In this document: positions 47,366-60,830 of the stretch, piece after piece
Layout: every line of letters begins with the position of its first letter
Numbering within the stretch: position 1 is the stretch's first letter
Source of the DNA: Lichenostomus cassidix
Lineage: Eukaryota; Chordata; Aves; Passeriformes; Meliphagidae
NCBI GenBank assembly: GCA_008360975.2
Contig: CM039193.1
Span: 4,454,501 to 4,518,500, forward strand
DNA: 64,000 nucleotides
Reading direction: 5' to 3'
Program-made: the position numbers and the translations under genes
Notes under the pieces: generated by a model
The model's input: the letters and a program-made list of their open reading frames with translations, nothing else
Databases searched by the model: none
Told to the model about the DNA's origin: nothing

Positions 47366-50023
47366 GTAAGGCTTTTTGGAATAAGCTCATCCTAAATGGT
47401 TTCTTTATCCTGAGAAATTCTGCAAGTTTGCAACCCTTACCTTCATTTGTGGAATGTGAGAGGTGATCCCCAAGGCTTGTGACTTTGAATTCAGAGCTTA
47501 ATTCTGTGTGGATGTGAAATATATTTGTGCACAGGGAGAAAAAGTAATGGACAGTTAAAAACAAAGCAAAATCTGCTTTCCTGTGTTTTTGAGGAGTTGG
47601 AAAGATCTGCTTGAAATACTTCCTTGGTTGAGTGGTCTCTTATGTGAGCTGGTTCTTGTAACTGGTGCAGTAACTCAGAGAGTAAATGAGTTTAAGGGCT
47701 GTAATTCCGAGTCGAGGGGCTCTTTACAGCCCAAGCCAGGGCTGCAATGAACATCAAAGCAAGGGGGGTTTGCACAGGGCAGTGTAAAAAAACCCATGAC
47801 AAATGCTGGATGGGGCAAACCTGCAGGCAGGAGAACCCCTTGGTATGGTGTGAGGAGGAGTGACAGCTCAGAGAGCTGAGGAAACAGGTACAAGCCTGCT
47901 TTGGGGATCCTGTGTTAGGGAATTCTGCAGCTAAAAATCCCTGCCAGGCCCCAGGATGTTGGCTTGAAAAACGAGCAGAGGGTTCAAGGCAGAGCAGAGG
48001 CTTTGAAGCAGATTAATCTTGGAGCAGGCACACTGATGGGATCCAAGGGGGTGGACTTTTTGTGGCTTTAATGCAGTTTTCCCAATATTAGCATCTCCTA
48101 GTGACTGTCCTGGGCTGTGAGAGATATATTTGTATTTCTAACAGTGTTCATGTCTAACTGTGTCAGTTATCTTCTGGGTTACCCTGACCTTCTTTTGCTT
48201 GGAACTGGGATTTTTTTGTGCCTGAGTAAGGTGTTCGGTAAGGTATGGCAGTTTACCGTGGTGGGAGGAAGGATTCCCAGGGATTTACTGATGGTGCTTT
48301 GTGCCTTTCTCAAGGACAAAAGGTTTTGAAAGTTTTGCCTTTTCACTGCGCAATTATTTCAAGCCAGCAATTTTCTCTGCAGCTGTGACACCCATGTCCA
48401 AAGGGAGGATGGGGCAAGACAGGAAGAAAAAATTAATTAAATTGAAATTTACCACTGTCCAGTAAATTCTCAGTACTAATATGACACCAATATAACATTA
48501 GCAATGGCTTCAGTGCCACAAATTATAGCCCGTTTCATGCAGGATGCTTTTTTTTTTACCTGCAAGAACATGGTTACAGCTCCCCTTTTGTCTGAATAAA
48601 ACCGTTTAAAGCAACCATTTGCTGGGATAAATGTGTCCACTTGGGGAGTTTAATTATATTGATTAGCAGGGCACAAAATCAGTTGTGCCCTTGGTCTTGG
48701 TTAAAACCAGCAGCAAAGCAATAGCTGTCCTTGCAGACTCTGCTCTGCCTTTAGAATCCAAACTGTTTGTGTGAGCTGGGCAGGAATGCTCTGGTATTTA
48801 CCCGAATTTTGGAGGAGACACTTAGCAGAGGAATGTGCTCAGCATGCTCGCCATTCCACTAGGAAACTCTGCATATAAAGGAAACCTCAAACAAATATTT
48901 GGAAGGCCAGGGGGGCTTCAGAAGAACAGCATGTCCTCCAGATTTTAGGGAGAGCAACTCGTCCCCACACACTCAGCTGTGTCTTGTCCTCTGTGCAAGC
49001 TCTGTCCCAACTAATGCTGCTACCTGGGTGGTTACAATAATCCTCTTTATTTCATTTTAATGTCTGTGTGAGTGCCTGATATTCAGAATGGGATTAGGAG
49101 AGGTGAATTGCTGCTGAAATTGGTAATAACAGAAAGCAAACCTGTCTGACAGCATCTGCCCTGTGATCTTCAGAGAGCAGGTAAAAGGATTCTTAATTAA
49201 CTTTTTGCCAGGGTGGGGTAGTGTTTTTGAGAAGAATTCATTTGAGAAAGTTACAGCATGAATTGTTGCTGCCTGAGTTAAAACAGTCTAATGAATTGCC
49301 ATAAATTAACTCCTAGCCTATAGGGAATAATGTGTTTAAGGGAAAAAAAGCTGTAAGGATTGCTCTAGGCTGAAGGGAGGGAGCTGACTCAGAGAAACTT
49401 GTTAAAGGTAAAACCAGAGCGTGGTGGTTCCCAACTGTTGTTGTCAAAACATTTCCAGAAGCTCTTTGCCCTGGTCCTGTTTGGCTTTTCTGCCTCCTGT
49501 CTCCATGAGTCTCCTCCAAGCTGGTCAGAGGCTCTGGTGCAGCCAAGATGTGCCTCTCATGGTTGTACAGCTCCTAGGACAGTTACTACATGAATATTTT
49601 ATCCAGCTTGTGTCCTGGAGTGCTGCACATCCCTTATTAATGACTGGCTGTGTGATAGGAAATAATAGGGCAAGTTTGGAAGAGCAAAAGTCCTTTATGT
49701 TGCCAAATTGAGAATGGATCTGGGTGGCTTTACCGGTGGGACAGAAGCAGTCAGAGACACTCCTTCCCAAGAAATTGCTGTCCCAAAGCAAGGTACTCCT
49801 CTTCCCAGACAATAAAACCCCAGGGATTATTTGAATGAGAGGCAATAAGTACCTTTAACTTGGTACAATTGCCTGGGAGGGTTAACAAGTTTGTGATGTT
49901 TGTGATTTAGCGCCTCTGTGCTGCTGTCGTGGTGTACCATGAAATTCTTGTGTTAAACACTCTTTCAGCTTTGCTACTGTGAAGGTGATGAAAACTTCAT
50001 GCAAAATTTAAAGTCTGAAGCGA

Positions 50024-50065
50024 AGCCTGTAGAAATCATCTGAAAGCCTGTAGAAATCATCTGAA
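50024..50065 (+). repeat. Exact 21-bp tandem duplication
   Basis: Two adjacent 21-base copies (50024-50044 and 50045-50065), starting agcctgtagaaatc, are identical at every position. The identity implies a recent duplication or an assembly artefact. Confidence 0.9.
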
Positions 50066-53000
50066 AGAATCGGGCAGTTTAATACTCATCTCCTGGCAGC
50101 ACCTTCATGAGCTGATTTTCAAAAGTTCTGCGTGTGCTGGGTTGGTTTTCTCCCAAGAAGTTTTTTCTCATCTTGGTTAGAAACTGGCTTGTGTCCAGAA
50201 GTGTCCAAGTGGCTTTGAGTCCTGGTAAAACTCCAATTTACTCAAACTTTGCTCTGAAAAAGGCCAAATATTGTCATGCCTTTGTGCTTTGGAGGTGCAA
50301 GAATTTAATCATCTATGTGTTTGGCTTGCTGGAGGAACAATATGAATTGCTGAATTCAGGGAGGGAAAAAAAATAGCTGTAACATAAACTAAACAGTATT
50401 TCTAAAGGCATGATGTCTTGACTGAATGGTTTTAATCAACATAATTTGAATACTCTGTCATTGCTTAGCAAACAAAGCCCTAGTTGGCTCACGGAGATAT
50501 TGAATAACTAAAGCAGGCAACATCCCTGCCAGGGTATTCTTATCTTCCCAGTTTGGTTCCTGTCTGTGCACACAAGTGGGATGAGATTGGTGCATGCAGG
50601 GGAGGTAAGGGGAGCTCTTCTGCATCAGTGGGGAGGTGCTTGTTTGAGATATCTGCCCAGAAAACACCTGCCTGTCTGCAAAAGGGTTTGAGGCTCCTCT
50701 TCTGCAAAATAGCCTTGGCTACCTCCTCATTTTTTGCTGTGCAAATGATTTGGGTTCAAGCATGTTGTGAGCTGGGAGGGTCTGGTTTACAACAACAGCT
50801 GAGAAGAAAGGTGGAACCCCCTCAGGTGTATCTTAAAGATTCATTTAAAGAAGAAAAATTGCTAAGATAAAGCTGGCTGTGTGTTCTCTCATGCATGCAC
50901 AGCTCTGCAGTGGAAACTACTTCTCCTGCCCCTTGTTGTGACAGTCTCTGCCTGAAAACCTGGACTCCTCACATTGTTAGGCAGTGCTGTACTTGAGCTT
51001 GCTCTTTCTGCCCCTCTCCTGCTGCTTAGAGTGAGATGGAAGGTGGCAAATCCTGGAGGAGAGATGTTTTGGTACAGGACCTCCTCCAGGTGCTGTCTCA
51101 CCTGGCAGGCATGCCTTGGCTTGCTTTTCCTTGGGGATCCCAGCACTCCTGAGGTGCTGGCAGCTGTTCCTGGCCCTGGGATGGGTGCAGCTCCTGGAGC
51201 AGACTGTGGTAGAGCAGGAGGTTTGAACGAATTGGTGAAATGAATGCAAATAGCAGAGGAGATGGAGGAGGAGGAATCCCCATCTCTGTGTGGAGCTACA
51301 GGAGGGAGCTTGTCCAGTGCTGCTCTGTAGCTGCAGACCTGACCTAGGTCCTCCCCTTCCTAAAGGGGCTGTAAATGTAGGCCCTTAGCCAGGATAAAGC
51401 CTTGAACTTTCTAACAACAGCTTTCACTGCCTCATTTTAAAAGCAATTTTCTCTTAATAGGAAAGAGCTGCTGCTGGTGTGTCCAGGGTTGAGGTGCACA
51501 GCACACATGGGTGTGCAGGAGCATGTCAGTGAGCAGGATAACTGCACAGCTGCTCCCCAGGAATGCCCATAAATCTAGCTACTTTTGCAGGTGGTTGTGT
51601 TGGTGGCACAGCCTGGTGTGTGTGGGGAGACTGCTGTCTTCTGATGTCCCTGTATTTCTGAACACTGATCACTCAATTCCTGGTAGTGTTAAATGGAGTT
51701 CTAGTTCTCAAGGCTTTCCAGGCACATCGATGCTGTTGTGCAGGGATGTGTGCCAAGGTGTTCCCATTCAAGCTGTTACTGAAACCTGACACTGTTTGGA
51801 GCTATCTGGCTTCCAGGATTGCTCTGAACCAATGAACCTGGGCTGCTATTTAAATAAAAAGGTTGCTTAATCCAGAGCTCTCTGTCAAAGAAAATCTAAA
51901 CCAGCATCAAAATAACCTTAGAAAAAGTGATGCTGCTGCTTTGAGGGAGGAGAAATATGACAGAGCAGTGTCTGTGCCTTTGCTAAATTATACAGGGAGC
52001 AGGAAAACTGCTGTTTGCTGATGCTTGTCTGAGTTACAACCACATTATCCTGATGTGTGTGCTGCCGGGCATGGCGAGTGCAGCTGTGGGGATACAGCTT
52101 CCTTAATGGCTCTGCTGCTCTGCTCTCAGCCACTCACTGGAATTCTGCCCGTTTATTTCACTTGCTCTCTGCATTCAATCTTTGCTCTCAAGTCGTCTTT
52201 GCCCTCCTAGTTTTAGCCTCTCTGTTTTGGAAAACTGTCACAAGGTATTTCCACATTAATCTTTCTCTTTTCTCCCCTCTGCAACCTCCTCATCCTCATC
52301 ACAATGTGGTCTCTGGCTCTTTTTGTAGCTGTTTTGCTTCCTGCATTGCTGAGACAAAGGAAAACCCACCTTCTGTAGGCTGGTGTCAGGCCAAGCCTGC
52401 CTTATTTAAAATTAGTGTGGGCACTTGCCAGAAAGGAATCCCAAGTCACAATGTTTGAATTACCATCGTGCTGGCACTGGCTGTAAAGGGAAGAGTGAAA
52501 ATATACACAAAATGAGTTGATATTTTCTTGTCTGGCTGTGTATTTACAGGATGGGAAAGTTTATAGCCATGCAATGGGAACCAACATGGATAGATAAAAT
52601 ATTCCCATAGAGATCCCTGCCAGGAAGGGAAAAAAGACAATATCCTGCCTGCATTTCTTGGGCAGCAAGATCACTGATTTTCCCAAAAGGGTTTTGTTTT
52701 ATGAGGATGTTTGTGGCACATGTTGTGCCCGTGTCAGTGGATATTCAGAGCAGCTCAGCCCTCTGCTGACATCTCCTTGGCCCAGGAAGTGTCAGTGCAC
52801 ACTACAGGGCATGGCCAAAAAAGCATTTCATAGCCCTTTGCCTTCATTTAGGATAGGGTAAGGAATATAAGCAGCAGCCAAATCTTGCAGCTGGGTGTTT
52901 TGTTGATGGCTAGGTGTGTTTGTTGGGGCAGAAGGCTCATTGCTGCTCTGATTTGTTGGCAATGGAGGTCCTTTGCCTGCACAGGTAGGTCACTGTGGCA

Positions 53001-55801
53001 GGAAATGAGGAATGTGATGATGCTGTAGAAAATATACTTGTTTTTACAGTGTCTTCTGGATGTCTATGGCTGTCTGCCCTGGGGATTTAACACTTCAGGA
53101 CAGGCCCTTTTCCCTGGTTTGGGGAGTTCTGGCCCAGATGGATGAGCAGCTTGCCAGGCATCAGGTGTTGGCCATTCCTGCTCCCACACAAGCTCCTGGG
53201 GACAATGGGGATCCCCCTGCTTTGGGCAGTTTTTGACATTCACTTGCTGCTGCACCTCATCTCCAGCTCATTGTGGCAGTTGTGCTTTCCTCCTCCTGGT
53301 TTGCAAAGGGGCAGGCTTTTGTTTTCCCCTGTGGAGAGCAGCCTTGTATCCCCAGGAGTCCTTTGGAGGATTGGTTTGCCTGGGCTGTCCCTTCAATATC
53401 CCTTTTTTAAAACACACTGCCGCAGATTTTTGCACCTCCAGCCACAACCACAGCTCCACACTTCTCACCTGTATTGAAAACAGTGGGGAGCAAGTGCCAC
53501 TGATGTGACAGCGTGCCACCAAGGTGAGCAAGTGCCATTTCCTCCAGGGTCCTTGCTCCTTGCAGGGCTCAGCAGGAGCGTGGTGAGCGTGCACTCTCTC
53601 TTTGTTCCTGGCTTATTGGACCTGTCTGACAGCAGGGCTGGGATTTGCCCTGCCAAGGTTTCTTCTGTCTATTTAATAGGTGCTTGTGGGCATCTAATAA
53701 TCAACCCCCAAATGAAATGCATGAGAAGGTGAGGCTGTGAGCAGGAGATAGATGAGCTTTCAGCTGTGTCTGCGAGGGATTCGCATCCCTGGGGATGTGT
53801 GTTCATAAATGCTGGGCTTGTTGATGGCACAACAGAGACATAATTACAGGTCTGTTCTCTGTCACAGCTGTGTTGTCCTCTGGTACAGACCAGGCATAAA
53901 TGTGGGGTTCCCAGGGGAAAATCTGTGTAATTATGTGTGTGTGTATTTTAATGTTACCCACGTAAGGTAAAAGGAAGAATTTCCCATTTTTTGTTACCGC
54001 ATGTCAAGCCTGTCTTTTCCCCCTGCTCCTTTGCCTGTAGGTGTGGATTTTTAATATTTTAAACTATTCTTTCCCCTCTCCAATTTGATGTTCTGTATTT
54101 CTAAACTTTAGAGGGTGCCTTTTTCTAGGTCAAACCAGCAGGATTTGTACTTTTCCCTCATTGCATCTGCATGTCTCAGAAGTCAGCAAGTCATCTGATA
54201 CTTTTTTTCCCCAAAAAAAGTATTTTTCAAAAAAGGTAACGTAACAAAACATCCTGCAGTAAAGATGGTTTTAAATAGAAGCCTCACTTGGAGCTACTGA
54301 ACCTCAAAGCATAATGCCACCAAAGACTAAAATAAGGAGGTGGGGTGTAAATCTCCATGTTAAATCACATAAAGCCAGAGTCCCTGTAGTGTCTCTAATG
54401 CTATGTGATGGACAAGAATTTCCCAAAATAGACATTTGGATTTTTTCTTTTTTGAAAGGACTTTGTCTCACCAAGCCATTGCTGACAGTGATGCGTAAAA
54501 GCAATACAGGGAGAGAACTCTTCTCTTGGTTCTCTTGCTCTGGTAGAATAATAGAATAAACACTATTTTGGATTCATATGCCATATTTCTTATTGGAGCA
54601 AACATTCAAAACATTTGGCAGGAAGTCTTGAGCCTGGCTGCAGTTATCTCACTGTGGGCTGTGCAGAGTACCTGGTCTGATTTCTGTGAAGCCACTCAGG
54701 ACAGAGAAATTCTTTTTGTGTTACCCTAATTGTGGCATGCAGTCAAAACCAAGAAATTCAAGCTACATTTGAATTTCTGCTTTCATGTTGTCTCTTTTTT
54801 CCTGTGCCTTTACTTCACAGCCTTTGCAAAGACTTTGAGCTGTGTTGTTGAAGTGTAGCCACATCACATCAGTCCTCCCTGGGGAACAGGGAGTTGCTCT
54901 TGGTCACCCAGCAAAGAATGTGTTAAAAATATCATGGTAGACAATACAGCAGCCTAGGTAAAGTACCATGGCTTGGTGCTGCTTAATGGAAAATAAACAG
55001 CTTGAACTTTCGTGTCAAGTCCTAGAGAGGCTGAGGTGCCCAGTTTCCTAAACTATTCAACAAAGCACTGCATCAGTGTCACAGTGTGTGCCCTGAATTT
55101 GTGTCCCTTGACTGTAGATGGTGTGGGGGAGCAAATCTGAGGACTTTGGCCATCCAGTGGGAAGAATTAATGGTTGAAAATCAAGTCATGTTCACCGACT
55201 GGAAAGTGGCCAGAGAGGGGAGTGGAGAGAGCTTGGAGAGCTTCAGATGGAGAGAACCAAACTTAGCTGTCATCCATCAAACTTATAGACATTTTAGAAT
55301 CCAGACTCTGATTCCATTGAAATTAAAAGGGAGAAGCTTTTGTTCCTTACAAAAAACAGGGAAAACTTCTTACTGTGGTGACAGGAGCCTCGTGTGTGTA
55401 GGTGTTATTTACATAATGCACCATATCAGGACATCTACTCAATCCAAAGTGGCATCCTCAGCTGCAGCCAGCCACCTCCTTTTCTGCTATAAATAATGAA
55501 TCCATTTTTTGCTGCAAAAGTAGTCCCATTGGGGAAAACTGATCAAGGCCATTTTCGGGGTCTTGGAGCTTTTAATGTGTTGTCCAGCTGTGATGCTTTG
55601 TCTGCTCTGCTGGTCCTCAAGCCAAGCTGCTCTTCAGTTGGTGTCACACAGCTCCAGTGCAGGGTGGTCACCCTGTAAAGCTTGTGGGGGACTTGGTTTG
55701 TGTCACATCTCTGGCTAAGGACTGGAGAAATCTGTGAGCAACTTCCCGTCCATTGCTTCCCGTGGGACATCAGTAACCTGAAACCCCCTCACTTTGCCTG
55801 T

Positions 55802-55885
55802 GTTTTACCCTTTTAGACTCTCGAATGGATCATTATCAGGTACGTTTTACCCTCTTAGACTCTTGAGTGGATCATTATTCGGTTG
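55802..55885 (+). repeat. Diverged 42-bp tandem duplication
   Basis: Copies at 55802-55843 and 55844-55885 both start gttttaccct and share ttagactct and tggatcattat. By hand alignment 35 of 42 positions agree, so the duplication is old compared with the one at 50.0 kb. Confidence 0.85.
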
Positions 55886-56476
55886 TAGTTTGGTCTGTGA
55901 GGATTCACTGATTGTTTGCAAAGCAATCTGTGATCTGTTATTATTAAGATGAAATCACGCTTTCTTGTAGCTGTGAAAATGTAACTGGTATTGAGTTTGA
56001 AAGCAATAAGGCTTCTGTTTTCCTGACTGGTCTGAGGATAAATTACTTTTTAGGAGCACTCCATTACTCAGGGTCATGTGGGTGGGAAGACTCACAACTC
56101 TGGTGCTGCATCAGTCTGAGAAATTAGAGGTGCTTGAAGGTGCAGCAATTTTATACAGTTCTTGCAGGGAAGGTGTGGTGGTAGCTGGTGGCTCTCGCTG
56201 AAAGGCAGTTTGAGACCCTTTAGATGTTATTTAAATGTCACATTTCATGTGAAAGGATAGCAGGGGAGCAGTGAAGGCTTGGGCTGCCCTGATAGGGGTT
56301 TTAACCTGGCAGCAGCTAAAGACTGCTTTCAAACTTGGAGCACTTTTACTGATGCTGCTGGAGAGGGCAAAGCATGGCTTGAGTGAATAGAAGCTCAATT
56401 AGCAAAATTCAAATGAGGGGGAGCTGTTTCTGTTGTGTGTTGTGAGCAGCCTCAGCCAATAAACAGTGTGATTGTG

Positions 56477-56740
56477 ATTATAGAATGGTTTGGGTTGGAA
56501 GGGACATTAAAGATAATTGGATTCCAATGGGCAGGGACATCTTCCACTATCCCAGGTTGCTCCAAGCCCTGTCCAACCTGGCCTGGGACAATTTCAGGGA
56601 TTCAGGAGCAGCCACAGCTTCTCTGGGCACCCTATGCCAGGGCCTCATCACCCTCACAATAAACATTTCTTCCCAATATCCCATCTAACCCTGCCCTCTG
56701 TCAGGCTGAAGCCATTCCCCTTATCCCCTGCCTGCCCCTG
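56477..56740 (-). mobile_element. CR1 LINE 3' fragment, 5'-truncated, antisense
   Basis: The plus strand starts attatagaatggtttggg. It then follows the same block order as the 12.6-kb copy: ggttgctccaagccctgtcc, cacagcttctctgggcaccc, gccagggcctcatcaccctc and aagccattcccc. These are reverse complements of the CR1 ORF2 end and 3' tail. The two copies are very similar over about 200 bases, so they probably come from related, fairly late-active subfamilies. The 5' edge is blurred after about 56,740. The small plus-strand frames here are antisense shadows. Confidence 0.93.
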
Positions 56741-58657
56741 CCCTGGGCAGGCTGCAGAGCAGTGACAGTGCTGTGCTTGCTCATGTTGGTGGCTGCCATC
56801 ACTTTCACTGCTTTTCTCATTTTAATTTGCTCTCCCACTCCAGCTCTGGGCTTTAAATACTTGCAACTGGAATGGGATGGATTCTGATTAGAATAAACAT
56901 GATACAGCAGTTAAGCGTGTGATTATAGAATTTGTACTCCCACCATCGGTAGGTGGGTTTAAATAAAAATGGGAGAGGGTAAAAGTAGAACCAGTTTGTA
57001 TTTTAAAAATAATTTGAGTCCTCTTCAGAACTGTAGATCAGTTTGTCAGATTTCTAAGTGCTTTGATTCAAGCAAAGGTTTCCTTTTGCTGCCCTAAAAT
57101 CAAAATGAAGCCAAAAATCACAGCACTGAATTAATTATCTTTGAGTTAAATCTTGCAAGTAATACTGTATAAACACTTCAGATCCAAGGGGGATTACAGG
57201 CAAATACTGAGCTGATGGAAGAGTTTAGGGATGTCCTGAATTGCAAAACAGCCATTTAGAAAGCATTTGTGGAGCTGCACCCCTGGGCTGGGAGCCTGTG
57301 GAGGGAAGGAGGAGATAGCTTAGGGCAAACAGCTGGGAAGAAATTGGACTTGGCTGAGCCTGGAGAGAGTGAATGAGAGCAGAGGACAGAGAGAAGAAAG
57401 AGAAGGGCTGAATGTCTGTGTCAGACTCGAATCAACTGATCATTGGATCACTCTTGAAACAGAGTGGGGTGTGAAATTCAGTGTTATCGTGATGTGGCAC
57501 AGATCACCTCACTGTGATAGCAGAGGAGGGGAAGAGGCAACTTAGGTATTATTTGTGATGAAGGAGAATTAGTGTATTGCATTATTTTTAATGCTGTATC
57601 AGGACAGGTTCAAGTGCCAGATTCTTTCTTGTACAAGACAAATTGACTTCTTTATTCTCTCTGTCTGCAATAAGACTACACATGATTAAATAATGGCTTC
57701 ATTTCCCAACGAAAAGTAGAATCTAAAGTCTCTCTCTTCCCTGTACAGGCACCGACACAAATTTTATATTTGTTATAGAAATAATTGGAAATAAGTTACT
57801 TTGTTTTCCTAGCATTTTGGAGTTTTTCCTCTGCTTGAAGTGCTTTGACTTCTCTGCTCTCATTTTTACCTGCTGTGACTTGTGGTGCAAGCTCCCTGCA
57901 CAGTTAATTTCCTTGGATGATTTATTTACCAGCGACACTGCAGAGCCCTTGACATAGTAATTGCAATGATGTGATCATCCAAACATCAAAGGCAGGAGCC
58001 CCTGGTTTCTCATCTCCCTCATGCTGCTGCAGTCCTCCCACCTCTCCCTTTGTGCTCCCTCTTTGTTGCTTTAATCCTTTAGGGGAAGGAAAAAGTTATG
58101 TCATAATTGGATAAGAACAGGGTGAGTGCTGGAGTAGGTTTCTGTGTCTAACTGCTTCCCTGGCTGCTTTGGTCAGAGGTGCCAAACTGCTCCATCACTT
58201 GGGCTTTGCTGTCCCCATGTCCCCTCCTGAACCCAGTGCTTTAACTGGTGTGTCCCAGCAAGGAAGGGCTGTGCTGGAGCTGGGCAGGGAACAGGGCTGG
58301 TGCCTCTGCTCTTCCTGCAGATTAAGTGAGGGTGGGTGAGTAGGAAGAGCCCTGATTTGCTTCTTCCCCATCTGTGTTTGCATTTTGAGGGCTCAGACAG
58401 GTCCTGTGGAAGAGGGGAAGGAGCTCACCCCTTAATGGGCTGAGCAGGACCCAGCTGTGCTCCAGCTCTCCCTCTGCTCCCTGAGTCTGATCTCAGAATC
58501 ACAGGGATTGGAAAAGCCCTCTGGGCTTCAGCAGGAAGGATTTCAGTTGTAAACCTGCTTCTGCAGAAACTTTGGTACCTCAAAAATGAGGCTCTTTGCT
58601 GGTCTGATTGAAGAGCTCATCTCTTGCAGGCTCTCCTGTCCATCCCTGTAGGGCTGG

Positions 58658-58684
58658 GCAGATGTGGCAGATGTTGCAGATGTT
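58658..58684 (+). repeat. 9-bp tandem triplication
   Basis: gcagatgtg, gcagatgtt and gcagatgtt follow each other directly, with a single base difference between units. Confidence 0.85.
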
Positions 58685-60539
58685 CATCCCTTTGCTGTCA
58701 CGGTGTGGTGCTCAGTCCCTCTCAGCTCTGCAGGGGAATCTGGGATGCTTCTGTCTTGAGAAGAAGTTCCCAAAGAGATGAGTTTTGGAAGAAGCCCCTC
58801 AGCAGGGAGCTAAATGTTAATTCAGGGGATTAAAGACCTCTTGGAGGGTGAAAGTCTGGCAGGCAGTGTTGAAGTGCTAAATCATTGCTCAGGGCATGCT
58901 GGTTTCACCAATTTAGGCTGAGACCATTAATTAACTTGTTCTGTGAGTGTGCACATCTCATCTAAGCAGCTCTCTGTTATTTGGAGAAGTATAGAAAGGG
59001 AGAAAGTGCTAGGAAACCTACTGATATTTCTTTATCTTTTGAAAAGCAGATGGAAGCTCCAGTTCCTGCTGAGAGCAAAGTGGGGTGAATTCCCACTGCC
59101 AAGATAATGTACTCTGGGGTTTGGAGGGACCAGCTGACCCAAGGCAATGCACTTAGCCCTTGGCACAAACTCTCTCTCTTCCCAGACAGCAGGAGCCAAG
59201 GCTGCTGCTGCTCCATTACATGCTAATAGTCTGAGAAATAAAATACAATTATTAGTTGAATTGTTAAATGGACCTAGAGCCTGATTCAGAAATTGCTTTG
59301 CAACAGCAGTTGGAGCATACAGTAGTAACAAAACAAAAAAAAGGGGGAAAAAAAGAAAGAGGCAAAAGGATTACTACAGGGTTTATTTTTTATGTGCTGA
59401 AGTACAGTGCAGTGGACTGTTTGGTGGAGGGAATGCAGCTCTGGCTGAGGCTGGGATGTAGCTGTGCTCCAAGCTCTGAAAGTGGCTTTTTGTGTGCAGT
59501 CAGGTCTGTGCTTCAGTTCCTTTGTGATGAAGGAGTGGGGTCCATGAGAATATTGCAAAATATATCAACTTTAATGTGGTCTTTTGCATTGCAGCTGAAT
59601 ACATGACAAGCCCAGCATTCCAGAACTGCCATCCTGGAGCAAAATGGGTCTGTTTTTCTAAGTCTGACTGCTGAGTGCTTCAAAACACACAGCAAGTCCT
59701 GAGGGTGCATTGGGAGGTCTTGTGGGCAAAGCTCTCCTCTCCCCAGGGATTGACAAAAAGATGGGATGGGATGGAAGAAGACCCAACATGGAAAAATCCT
59801 GGGATTTTGCCAGGTGCTGGGTAGCTGCAGATTTTGCTGTGGGTTATGTCCTTTTGTCTCTTAGTGAAGGTGGCAGGACACAGGGACCAGCCAGCGTGTA
59901 CCTCTTCCCCTGCAAGAGGAGGAAAGATCCTGCTGGAAGACAACTGCCCCCACTTTCTTCTACACTGCAAAAGAAATGAGGCCAGGGGTGTTGAAGCTTG
60001 TTTTACAGAGCTGTAGGTCAGCATGGAATCTGCTCTTCCCAGAATGGAATGCACGGTGGGGTGTGGAGGGAGAGGATGTTTGGTTGTAAGGGTTTTGTTT
60101 ATGCCAGAAGCTTGGCTGGGTGAAGGCAGATGGAAGTAATTTTAAGGGACAGGAGCCAGCTGAGAGTTGCATCTTGATTCAGAGCAACTTTGGGCGAGCC
60201 AGTCCTTGGAGGAAGCTTTTAGCCTAACCCCTGTCATTTAGTGGTTGTTCTGTGCCCTAAGAATGGGGTTTTATTTTCCCTTGCTGCCTGCCCATGGTGT
60301 TTTTAGGTGCTGCTGCAACTCCAACCCTTCTGGTAATCACAGAGTGACAGATCACAGATGATGGGGAATGATTTCTTTTCTTGCATCTTAAATTCCAGAC
60401 TCTTGGAGTGTTGATACTGCAGTAGCTGCTCTGCCTTTGGTCGGTTTGTGTATCTCAGGGCAGCTGAGGAGATCCTGGAGATAGAAACCTCAGAAGGCAA
60501 ATGGAAAGAAGCCCAAATGATGATAACTGTATAATGCAT

Positions 60540-60830
60540 TTCTCACTGCTTTATGCTGTCTTATCCCAGACAAAGCTTTATCTTTCATCCCATAATTATG
60601 TGATTCCCTGTAGGCAGCTTAAAGTGAGCTTTCGAAAGGTCGATAATTTTATCTATTAGATGCCTCCTATGATCTCTAAGTGTAGACATGGGTACTTGAA
60701 GGAAGGTTTCGAGGGCAAATTCCTGTAGTTTCAGTGAACTGCACCGTAAGACTCAATTGCTTCGAGCCTGTTTAACTGGATTGTCCACATTTGCATTTGT
60801 GATATGGTTGGGTAATGTGCTGCTGGAGGG
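60540..60830. promoter_or_regulatory. Candidate intronic enhancer block (octamer site)
   Basis: The block has a perfect octamer ATTTGCAT (60789-60796), GATA-like ctttatctt and ttatctatta words, and several isolated CpGs (tttcgaaagg, gtcgataa, tttcgagg, gcttcgagc) in AT-rich DNA. The retained CpGs and the absence of simple repeats make it a candidate conserved element. Function is inferred. Confidence 0.25.

Larger units (their letters stand above)
37170..56476. other. Putative long first intron, no certain exon
   Basis: If the donor at 36,703 is used, this stretch is intron 1 of the island gene, at least as far as any real second exon. It holds A/T homopolymers, a GGAGA tract, two young tandem duplications and an enhancer-like block at 40.55-40.96 kb. 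Two candidate exons (39.39 kb and 47.28 kb) are listed separately. Open frames such as 38,864-39,349 minus (161 codons), 46,741-47,208 minus (155) and 55,086-55,496 plus (136) show no domain and no convincing splice structure. Elsewhere I see nothing to assign. Confidence 0.5.

Noticed and set aside
58495..58545. Possible CR1 tail (agaatcacagggattggaaaag)
   Set aside because: Only about 25 bases resemble the CR1 terminus, with no continuation into the body; cannot be told from chance.
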